The notes under the pieces were generated by a model. The model did no database searches and was not told the origin of the DNA. It saw nothing but the letters and a program-made list of their open reading frames with translations. Below are positions 1-5,099 of a stretch of DNA of 5,739 bases, in pieces. The position numbers and the translations under genes are program-made. The number at the start of each line of letters is the position of its first letter. The stretch's first letter is position 1. The DNA is from an uncultured Phaeodactylibacter sp. (GTDB lineage: Bacteria; Bacteroidota; Bacteroidia; Chitinophagales; Saprospiraceae): positions 1-5,739 of the forward strand of contig CAJXXJ010000277.1 of NCBI GenBank assembly GCA_913062745.1, written 5' to 3'.

Positions 1-526
1 TACCCCCGGTGACACGACGGTGTTTATTGTGCCGTCCTGGGCGTCAGAGACTTTTGTCTATGCGCTGCTGAGCCAGGCTAAGCTGGCCCGGGGAGAAGCG
101 CCGGACAGCTACGTGGCCTTTTACGGCATGCCGCAGTGGCAGGAATATGACCGCATTGACCTGAACCTGTACGAAGATATGAACGTGCACATCTCCAGCG
201 ATACTTATCTGGACCCTTACGATCAGGATGTCCAGGTGTTCCGCCGGCAGTTCTTTGAACGCTACGGGCTGCCCCCCGGCAATGAAGCGTATCTCGGTTA
301 CGATGTAATGCGCTACTTTGGCCGTATGATTGAAAAACACGGTACTAAATTTCAGTACATGCTCAATCAGGAGCCGGAACCGGTACTGCACACCCGCTTT
401 CACTTCAAGCGGGTCTCTGAACCGGCACGCGGACGCAGCGTGGAAAACCTGCCGATTGAGCGGTTTGAGAATAAATATGTCAATATCCTGAAGTTTCAGG
501 ACTACCAGTTTCAGGTAGCGAATTAA
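1..526 (+). CDS. Type 1 periplasmic-binding-protein-like protein (possibly LysM/PBP1 type), C-terminal fragment
   Basis: The frame is open from base 2 to the TAA at 524-526, giving about 174 visible residues. The 5' end lies outside the window, so the GTG at base 20 is an internal valine, not a start. The fragment resembles the C-terminal lobe of Leu/Ile/Val-binding-protein-like (type 1 PBP) domains. It has a hydrophobic strand with a conserved serine (VFIVPS), then a helix (FVYALLSQA), then a strand-turn of the form YVAFYGMPQW, then the segment around residues 95-110 containing YLGYDVMRYF and a following KHG. In Bacteroidota this arrangement is common in envelope proteins that carry LysM repeats ahead of a PBP1 domain. 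No LysM, signal peptide or lipobox can be seen here because the N-terminus is missing. A ligand or transport role is therefore inference. The end of the protein (KYVNILKFQDYQFQVAN) looks natural, not truncated. The fold call is fairly secure, the exact role is not. Confidence 0.62.
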   Translation, partial: TPGDTTVFIVPSWASETFVYALLSQAKLARGEAPDSYVAFYGMPQWQEYDRIDLNLYEDMNVHISSDTYLDPYDQDVQVFRRQFFERYGLPPGNEAYLGYDVMRYFGRMIEKHGTKFQYMLNQEPEPVLHTRFHFKRVSEPARGRSVENLPIERFENKYVNILKFQDYQFQVAN

Positions 527-531
527 ACGGC

Positions 532-591
532 CCCTTTGAAACCCTGTTCAATTTTTGGCTTTAAGCCCGAGTTTAGCAGGGTTTCAAAGGG
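532..591. repeat. 15-bp perfect inverted repeat (long hairpin) just after the PBP-like gene
   Basis: Left arm 532-546 (ccctttgaaaccctg) is perfectly complementary to right arm 577-591 (cagggtttcaaaggg). The 30-base loop itself holds a small ggct/agcc stem at 557-560 and 564-567. The hairpin starts six bases after the stop codon of the upstream gene and ends 37 bases before trmH. Neither flank has a run of T on the transcribed strand, so it does not meet the usual intrinsic-terminator pattern. It may still act as a terminator, a 3'-end stabiliser or an attenuator between the two genes. The structure is seen directly, the role is not known. Confidence 0.6.
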
Positions 592-628
592 CTGACATTA
601 GCGATTTCAACTTACAGCGTCTTTAACA

Positions 629-1264
629 GTGAGAGCAGAGCGAAAAGAACGGCTGACATCGGTGGCCTCCCGGCGGCAGTCCGATTTGACGGTGATACTG
701 GAAAATGTGCACGACCCGCATAATATTGGCGCGGTGCTGCGCTCCTGCGATTCTGTGGGCATCCGGGAAGTCTTTGTGCTGTATACCGAGCCGCAACTGG
801 GAGAAGACCGCATTGAAATTGGTAAAAACGCCAGCTCCGGTGCCCGCAAGTGGGTGGACATTCACCTGTACCATGATGTAGACGCCTGCTTCCGCCATGT
901 GCAGCAAAGCTACGATCACATCTGGGCTACTCATCTCGGCGAACAAGCGGTAGACCTTTATGAAATCGACTTCCTGCCTCCCGTCGCCCTGCTGTTTGGC
1001 AACGAACACGATGGCCTTTCTGAAAAGTCCCTGTCCTATGCTACCGGCAACTTTCTCATTCCCCAAATGGGCATGGTGCAGAGCCTGAATATCTCAGTAG
1101 CCTGCGCAGTTACGCTCTATGAGGCTTTGCGCCAACGCCGTGCTGCCGGTCGCTACGCAGCGCAAAACACCATGCCTCCGGCTGAGCGCGAACAGCTCAT
1201 CGAAGATTACCTGGCCCGGCACGACCAGAAAAACTACAACAAGTTTGTACGGAGAAAGGGGTGA
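629..1264 (+). CDS. trmH: TrmH-type tRNA (guanosine-2'-O-)-methyltransferase, SpoU/SPOUT family
   Basis: A 211-residue SPOUT (SpoU) RNA 2'-O-ribose methyltransferase, cytosolic and SAM-dependent, most likely forming Gm18 in the tRNA D-loop. All three family motifs are present: motif 1 around residues 25-45 (ENVHDPHNIGAVLRS, with N32 and the catalytic-type R38), motif 2 at 122-131 (LFGNEHDGLS, E126) and motif 3 at 144-168 (IPQMGMVQSLNISVACAV). Motif 3 forms the trefoil-knot SAM pocket. The short basic N-terminal extension (RAERKERL followed by RRQSDLT) and the C-terminal helical tail ending in KNYNKFVRRKG fit TrmH better than the larger RlmB/TrmL relatives. The length is near the TrmH norm. 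The GTG at 629 is chosen because a stop lies in frame at 599-601, no ATG occurs before motif 1, and this start gives the usual N-terminus. No Shine-Dalgarno is evident. The gene follows the PBP-like gene after 102 bases and converges on the TPR gene. Confidence 0.92.
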   Translation: MRAERKERLTSVASRRQSDLTVILENVHDPHNIGAVLRSCDSVGIREVFVLYTEPQLGEDRIEIGKNASSGARKWVDIHLYHDVDACFRHVQQSYDHIWATHLGEQAVDLYEIDFLPPVALLFGNEHDGLSEKSLSYATGNFLIPQMGMVQSLNISVACAVTLYEALRQRRAAGRYAAQNTMPPAEREQLIEDYLARHDQKNYNKFVRRKG

Positions 1265-1315
1265 GCTGGCCTGCCAGACTGCGCAGCTCATAGTTCTTTT
1301 CTGCTTATTTTCTTT
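1262..1315 (+). terminator. Possible intrinsic terminator of trmH
   Basis: A 7-bp stem tgagctg (1262-1268) / cagctca (1284-1290) includes the trmH stop codon. It is followed by a T-rich but interrupted stretch (ttcttttctgcttattttc, about 1294-1312). The loop is 15 bases and the T-run is broken, so this is a weak candidate. It sits in the 99-base gap between the converging trmH and TPR genes, where termination is expected. No comparable structure was found for the minus-strand gene ending at 1364. Confidence 0.33.
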
Positions 1316-1363
1316 CCATGCTGAAAGGCTACAGCTTGTATTCACGGTCAGGCACAGGTGGTT

Positions 1364-2614
1364 TTAAAAGGCTTTCGCGTCCTGCCCGATCAGATAATTG
1401 GCTACCCAGCCGTAGGCAAAAATGCCGATTGCAAAAGCGATGATGAGCCAGCTGCCCAAGCTCGGCAGTAGCGCTCCGGCGATACCGGCAGCCGCCAGCG
1501 CCAGGCTGTAAATGGCCAGCGAACGCCGCGCTTTGCTGCCTGCACTTACCGTGAAGGTGCCGCCTGCCGGTATCAGTAGCAGTACCAGCACGATACCCAG
1601 GAAGAGCAGCTGCCCGACTCCGCTTACCAGATAGGCCAACAGCGCTAACAGGCCCAGGCCCAGAAGCCCGCCGGCCACATTAGAGCCCATCTTTTCATCT
1701 TCCGTCAGCGCATGCTTGCCGGTAGGGTGCAGCCGCAAAAACAGATTGGAGACCGGCATTGCAATCCAGGAAGACAGCGCGAAGAGGATGTACAATCCAA
1801 TAATCGGGTAGAGTAAGGGGGCGAGCGAAGGTATATTCTCTGCCAGTGCCAGGATGATGCGGTAAATAACGTAGGCGCCGATGATGAAGGCCCAGCGGTT
1901 GCGCTCGTTCATTTTGGCAATCCAGAGGAAGTACTTCAGGATGCCCCGGTAGATTACATTCGTGCCTTTGATCGACTCTTTGAGGCCGGAGCGGGCAAAA
2001 TCGTTGTTTGGCTCCAGCCGCAGCGCCTCCCGGAAGCTGTTTTGCGCCTCCCGGAAATTTCCCTGCTCGATGGCTACCCAGCCGCGGTTGGCGTGAGAGT
2101 AGCTGCTGTCCGGTGCTTTGTTGAGCGCATAGTCCATCGTGGTTGCCGCTTCTGCCTTTCGGTTGAGCTTGATGAGTGCTTGTGCCCGCAGGTTGACGAG
2201 GTTGACATTTTCCGGGTCCAGCTCCAGGCCCTGTTCGGCAGTATCGAGCGCCTCCTTCCATTTTTCTTCGTAGAAAGCGATGTGCGCCAGCAGCAGGAAG
2301 AAATCAGGGTCAGTTGGGTTTTGCTGCAGGGCCTGTGCGACGGTTTGCCGGGCCTCTTTGGTTTTGCGGTTGTAAAAGTAGGCACGTGCCAGTGTGTACT
2401 GCAGGAAAGGGGTGTTGGGCGAAAGCCCCATTGCGCGCTCACTCAGTTCCAGGGCTTCCACAAAGCGCTTGGCACTCAGGTAGCACTCCGCCAGCCAGGC
2501 CATAGCGTAGCCGTCGTTCGGAGATTGAGTAAGCGCCTCTTTCAGTTCTTTTTCCGCTTCTGCCAGTCGGTTTTGCGCAAGCAGCAACTTGCCGCGTTCC
2601 AGATGGATATTCAT
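1364..2614 (-). CDS. TPR protein with C-terminal multi-pass membrane domain, partner of the AAA+ gene
   Basis: A 416-residue protein of unrecognised specific function. Residues 2 to about 204 form six consecutive 34-residue tetratricopeptide repeats (roughly 2-34, 35-68, 69-102, 103-136, 137-170, 171-204). They show the usual G/A and P spacing, for example NRLAEAEKELKEAL followed by SPND, and NFREAQNSFREAL followed by EPNN. After a basic/aromatic linker (GTNVIYRGILKYFLW, then KMNERNR) comes a hydrophobic region with about six predicted membrane segments near 241-257, 264-285, 312-331, 334-351, 365-384 and 387-408. A polar loop (HPTGKHALTEDEKMG) lies between the second and third. There is no signal peptide, so the TPR half is probably cytosolic. 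The ATG overlaps the TAA of the upstream AAA+ gene by one base, implying co-transcription and translational coupling. I infer a membrane-anchored TPR scaffold or receptor working with that ATPase. The TPR call is firm, and the number and topology of membrane segments are estimates by eye. Confidence 0.85.
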   Translation of the reverse strand: MNIHLERGKLLLAQNRLAEAEKELKEALTQSPNDGYAMAWLAECYLSAKRFVEALELSERAMGLSPNTPFLQYTLARAYFYNRKTKEARQTVAQALQQNPTDPDFFLLLAHIAFYEEKWKEALDTAEQGLELDPENVNLVNLRAQALIKLNRKAEAATTMDYALNKAPDSSYSHANRGWVAIEQGNFREAQNSFREALRLEPNNDFARSGLKESIKGTNVIYRGILKYFLWIAKMNERNRWAFIIGAYVIYRIILALAENIPSLAPLLYPIIGLYILFALSSWIAMPVSNLFLRLHPTGKHALTEDEKMGSNVAGGLLGLGLLALLAYLVSGVGQLLFLGIVLVLLLIPAGGTFTVSAGSKARRSLAIYSLALAAAGIAGALLPSLGSWLIIAFAIGIFAYGWVANYLIGQDAKAF

Positions 2615-2616
2615 TA
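2612..2616 (-). other. TAATG stop/start overlap coupling the AAA+ and TPR-membrane genes
   Basis: On the minus strand the stop TAA of the AAA+ gene (2616-2614) shares its last A with the ATG of the TPR-membrane gene (2614-2612). No Shine-Dalgarno precedes the second start; the upstream bases (aacctcaaaaag) encode the end of the ATPase. Termination-reinitiation at this overlap is the likely way the second protein is made, which would link the amounts of the two products. Confidence 0.8.
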
Positions 2617-3951
2617 CTTTTTGAGGTTGAGGTAGTCGAGGATTTCATCATAAATCCCGGACTCGTTAGCGAAAAGCGCGTAATTTTTTGCCGTACTGAA
2701 CCACTCCTTCGTAGTTGCCCGGTGCTTTTTCATAGCTTGCTCCAGGTCTTTGGTGCTGAGCGGTTGCGGCAGGCCGGAACGGATGGCTTCCTCCAGTTTG
2801 CCCTCCACGGCCACATCGATCACTGCTTCCAGGTCCGCTCCGGAAAAGCCATCGCTTTTTTTCGTCAGCCGCCTGTAGTCCAGTGTTTCGGTGGGTTTAC
2901 CCTTGAGCTTGATCCTAAGGATGGCTTCCCGGGCTTCCGCATCCGGCGGCGGTACAAAGATGATGCGGTCAAACCGGCCGGGGCGGCGGAAGGCGGAATC
3001 GAGGTGCCAGGGGGCGTTGGTGGCCGCCAGTACCAGCACGCCTTCGTTGTCGTATTCTACCCCGTCCAGCTCGGAAAGGAATTGGTTGATGACGTTGCGG
3101 CCGGCACTCTGTCGCATATCTGAACGGCTCGCGCCCAGGGCATCCACCTCGTCAAAGAACAGTACGCAGGGCTTCATGCTGCGCGCTTTCTGAAAAATGG
3201 CGTGCAGGTTGCGCTCGCTCGCCCCGATGTACATATCGAGGATGTCACTGATACCGACCGGGATGAAATTGGAGCCTACCTCCCCGGCGGTGGCGCGGGC
3301 CAGGTGCGTCTTGCCGCAGCCCGGAGGGCCGTAGAGCAGTATGCCGCCGCCTATCTTTTTGCCGTAGGCCTTGTAGATTTCAGGGTGTTTGAGCGGATGC
3401 AGAATTTTCATGCGCACCTCTTCCTTCACCTTTTCCATGCCGCCCACATCCTCGAAGTTAGTACCGGGCCGCTCAATATCCACAGCCTTGCCTTCTGCAT
3501 CTTCTTCTCCGGCATCCGACCGCAGTTTGATACGCTCCGGCTCCGGCTTTTCCTGCTTTTTTAGGTTGATTTCTGACTCCAGCCAGGCGTCGCGCAGCTG
3601 TTCGTCTATGGCAATGGCATTTTCGTAAGCCTCCTGTGCTTCTTCTGCCTGCTGACTCTGCAGCAGCAGGTGAGCGTACACGATCCACGCCCGCGCAGGC
3701 GGAGCAGAGCGGCTCGTAATTTCTTCGATCAACACCAGGCCGGAGCCGGTTTTTTGCTGAGCGCGGAAGGCATCCGCCAGGCTTATTTTCAAGTCTTTAT
3801 CGTCAGGGGCGAGCTGCAGGGCTGCCTTGTATTCCGCTTCGGCTTCTTCGTAGCGCTCCTGCTTCATCAGAGCATTAGCTAAGAATTTGCGCAGCGGTAA
3901 GTTATTAGGAGCGCCTTTGAGGGCTTCGCGCAATTGTTGTATTTCGTCCAT
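2614..3951 (-). CDS. TPR-AAA+ ATPase (single Cdc48/FtsH-like AAA domain)
   Basis: A 445-residue cytosolic ATPase. Residues about 17-118 hold three TPR-like repeats (for example RYEEAEAEYKAALQLAPDD). A charged linker (about 120-160) leads to one classical AAA domain starting at FEDVGGMEKVKEEV. Seen in it are Walker A GPPGCGKT (208-215; K214, T215), pore loop 1 MYIG (240-243, aromatic Y241), Walker B VLFFDE (263-268), sensor 1 N312, both arginine fingers in RPGR (R323, R326) and the GFSGADL helix (368-374). Every residue needed for ATP hydrolysis and substrate threading is present, so an active hexameric unfoldase or remodeller is expected. The last 30 residues carry a distinctive segment (TTKEWFSTAKNYALFANESG, then a YDEILDYL tail). 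ATG 3951 is preferred over an upstream TTG at 3975 because it begins directly before the TPR region (MDEIQQLREAL). No protease or second AAA domain is present. It is first in an operon with the TPR-membrane gene; substrate and function are unknown. Confidence 0.9.
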   Translation of the reverse strand: MDEIQQLREALKGAPNNLPLRKFLANALMKQERYEEAEAEYKAALQLAPDDKDLKISLADAFRAQQKTGSGLVLIEEITSRSAPPARAWIVYAHLLLQSQQAEEAQEAYENAIAIDEQLRDAWLESEINLKKQEKPEPERIKLRSDAGEEDAEGKAVDIERPGTNFEDVGGMEKVKEEVRMKILHPLKHPEIYKAYGKKIGGGILLYGPPGCGKTHLARATAGEVGSNFIPVGISDILDMYIGASERNLHAIFQKARSMKPCVLFFDEVDALGASRSDMRQSAGRNVINQFLSELDGVEYDNEGVLVLAATNAPWHLDSAFRRPGRFDRIIFVPPPDAEAREAILRIKLKGKPTETLDYRRLTKKSDGFSGADLEAVIDVAVEGKLEEAIRSGLPQPLSTKDLEQAMKKHRATTKEWFSTAKNYALFANESGIYDEILDYLNLKK

Positions 3952-3995
3952 ATTCTGTTTTTCTTGCCAGTGCAATGTACGATTTCTGTCCTGTA

Positions 3996-4042
3996 GTTGG
4001 AAAAAGCAGAAGCCCTTCCGGCATTAAAGCAGAAAGGGCTTC
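3996..4042 (-). terminator. Intrinsic terminator of the fatty acid hydroxylase-like gene
   Basis: Read on the minus strand, a perfect 9-bp stem gaagccctt (4042-4034) / aagggcttc (4017-4009) with a 16-base loop is followed by tgctttttcc, a proper T-run. It begins 27 bases after the TAG of the hydroxylase gene and ends before the AAA+ gene, so the two are probably separate transcription units. The loop contains a second copy of aaagcagaa (4026-4034; the other copy is at 4003-4011). Confidence 0.78.
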
Positions 4043-4068
4043 CGGGTATCTGTTCGTTTTAGAAGGCG

Positions 4069-4722
4069 CTATTTAGCCTTTACCTCTACGCTGACCCGCT
4101 TATGTTTCTCTTTCGGAACGGTGCCCAGTATATAATCCCAAAGCGGCGAGGAGACCCCAAACAGCACGGTATCATCCTTATAGTGGTGGATGGCGTGGTT
4201 GGTCCACAGGGCCCGCAGGAAGTTGTTGGGCGGCTGATAGGTATGCACGGCATAGTGTACGCTGATGTAAAGGCAGTAACCAATACCAAAACCCGATAGA
4301 GTGGCATAGCTGTAGTCGCCCAGCAGCAGCCGGAACAGGGCATAAAATACGAGCAGGTAAATGATGATGCCCACCGGCGGCATAGCGATGCGGGAGGTGT
4401 CCCTCGGGTGGTCGTGGTGCACGCCATGCACGATGTAGGTAAACCTTGCGCGGGCTTTGGAGTTGGGCTCCAGGTGGTAAAGCTTACGGTGGATCATGTA
4501 CTCGGCGAAGGTGAACAGCAGCAAGCCGGCGAAGAATAACCCGGCCATGTGGGTGGTGCTCAGGCTGGTGAGGGTGTCAGCGCGGTAGAGCAGCCAGGCA
4601 GAAAAACCGGCCACCATACTGATCGGTACCAGAATGTGTGTCCGGCTTAGGGCATTCAGGTACTTGTTTTTGAACAGCTCGGCGGACTGTTCTTCATTCT
4701 GGACGTTGGAGTTTTGCTTCAT
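4069..4722 (-). CDS. Fatty acid 2-hydroxylase-like membrane protein (FA_hydroxylase / sterol desaturase superfamily)
   Basis: A 217-residue integral membrane di-metal oxygenase. Likely membrane helices lie near 29-48, 60-77, 115-134 and 140-158, with the metal site on the cytosolic side. All histidine boxes are present and spaced as in fatty acid 2-hydroxylases (FA2H/Scs7): HX4H (H78, H83), HXXHH (H99, H102, H103), HX3H (H156, H160) and HXXHH (H176, H179, H180). Supporting signatures are EYMIHRKLYH, HGVHHDHPRD followed by an MPP turn, and FGVSSPLWDYILGT near the C-terminus. The N-terminal cytochrome b5 domain of the eukaryotic enzymes is absent. The likely reaction is 2-hydroxylation of an acyl chain, perhaps in the sphingolipids or sulfonolipids of Bacteroidota, but a sterol- or carotenoid-type substrate cannot be excluded. 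The ATG at 4722 gives a polar, probably disordered start; no Shine-Dalgarno is evident. It has its own terminator downstream and a 377-base gap upstream, so it is probably monocistronic. Confidence 0.86.
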   Translation of the reverse strand: MKQNSNVQNEEQSAELFKNKYLNALSRTHILVPISMVAGFSAWLLYRADTLTSLSTTHMAGLFFAGLLLFTFAEYMIHRKLYHLEPNSKARARFTYIVHGVHHDHPRDTSRIAMPPVGIIIYLLVFYALFRLLLGDYSYATLSGFGIGYCLYISVHYAVHTYQPPNNFLRALWTNHAIHHYKDDTVLFGVSSPLWDYILGTVPKEKHKRVSVEVKAK

Positions 4723-4928
4723 GGTTTGATGAGTTTTGTAGCTGAAGGTGAAACAGATCGGGAAATTCCCATAACAATGGAATGTTTCGCAAACTGCATC
4801 TGAGGCTACGCTCAGGTGTCGTCTACTAGCAGCATTAACGATCAGTTTTTTGTGTTAGTTCGGTGAACAGTACAGAGATTTTGGTCCGATAAGCGGAATA
4901 ATCCCGCGTGAAGGCAGGGGAGTGGACT

Positions 4929-4945
4929 GCACAGGACGGCTGTGC
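4929..4945. repeat. Short perfect hairpin in the structured gap
   Basis: Arms gcacag (4929-4934) and ctgtgc (4940-4945) are perfectly complementary with a 5-base loop. It is the hairpin farthest from the CBS-like gene in the GC-rich cluster, and no T-run adjoins it. Confidence 0.45.
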
Positions 4946-4954
4946 CACAGGGGT

Positions 4955-5006
4955 GGGGAAACAGAGGAGTTTTCCCCGGGCAGGCCTCAGGTAGCTGCCC
5001 GGGGAA
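4955..5006. repeat. Two mutually exclusive GC-rich stems
   Basis: Stem B pairs ttccccgggcag (4972-4983) with ctgcccggggaa (4995-5006): 12 perfect base pairs and an 11-base loop. Stem C pairs ggggaaa (4955-4961) with tttcccc (4971-4977). Both use 4972-4977, so an RNA from either strand can form only one at a time. Stem B is clearly the more stable. It could terminate the CBS-like transcript without a T-run, or belong to a switchable or non-coding RNA; the sequence does not decide. Confidence 0.6.
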
Positions 5007-5017
5007 GGAGGAGTTCA

Positions 5018-5052
5018 GGCTTTCCGGAACTGTCTGGCAGGGCCGGAAAGCC
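5018..5052 (-). repeat. 10-bp perfect hairpin downstream of the CBS-like gene
   Basis: Arms ggctttccgg (5018-5027) and ccggaaagcc (5043-5052) pair perfectly around a 15-base loop. This is the first strong hairpin met by transcription leaving the CBS-like gene, 47 bases after its stop. The following bases on the minus strand (tgaactcctcctt) are pyrimidine-rich but lack a T-run. It is a candidate terminator or 3'-end stem for that gene. Confidence 0.5.
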
Positions 5053-5099
5053 CGTTTGTTGAATGCTCGCGGAGCCTTTACTATGGCTACCCATGGCAA

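Larger units (their letters stand above)
4723..5099. other. Non-coding gap between the CBS-like and hydroxylase genes
   Basis: This 377-base stretch holds no supportable gene. The part next to the hydroxylase (4723-4860) is more AT-rich, contains a tttttt run at 4846-4851 and a small ctgag/ctcag hairpin (4800-4815). It should hold the hydroxylase promoter, but I could not identify a clear Bacteroidota TTTG / TAnnTTTG pair. The part next to the CBS-like gene (about 4890-5075) is GC-rich and full of inverted repeats, listed separately. A 10-base palindrome, attagctaat (5099-5108), spans the stop codon of the CBS-like gene. Confidence 0.6.

Noticed and set aside
20..22. GTG at base 20 as the start of the PBP-like gene
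   Set aside because: The frame is open to the window edge and the codons before it fit the domain, so the gene is truncated and this GTG encodes an internal valine.
590..659. Direct repeat ggctgacat at 590-598 and 651-659
   Set aside because: It is only nine bases, with one copy inside trmH codons; probably coincidence, with no sign of an attachment site or insertion.
1695..2261. Long open frames in other phases within the TPR-membrane and AAA+ genes
   Set aside because: They lie wholly inside genes with strong domain evidence, have low-complexity Arg/Pro/Gly-rich translations, and are shadows caused by GC-rich codons.
3952..3975. Eight extra N-terminal codons of the AAA+ gene from a TTG start
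   Set aside because: The ATG at 3951 lies immediately before the TPR region and needs no rare start; the upstream residues (HWQEKQN) look like translated leader.
3976..4068. Promoter of the AAA+ operon
   Set aside because: A promoter is expected between the hydroxylase terminator and 3951, but no TTTG / TAnnTTTG pair with proper spacing could be found, so none is annotated.
4987..5094. A 35-codon ATG frame on the minus strand starting five bases after the CBS-like stop
   Set aside because: It ends inside the strong hairpin B, has no ribosome binding site and shows no protein-like pattern. It cannot be supported without conservation data.
4842..5099. An 85-codon open frame on the minus strand directly after the CBS-like gene, TTG start
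   Set aside because: The start is TTG, the composition (Cys/Pro-rich, no recognisable segment) is unlike the neighbours, and the frame runs through the hairpin cluster. It is most likely a chance frame in GC-rich non-coding DNA.
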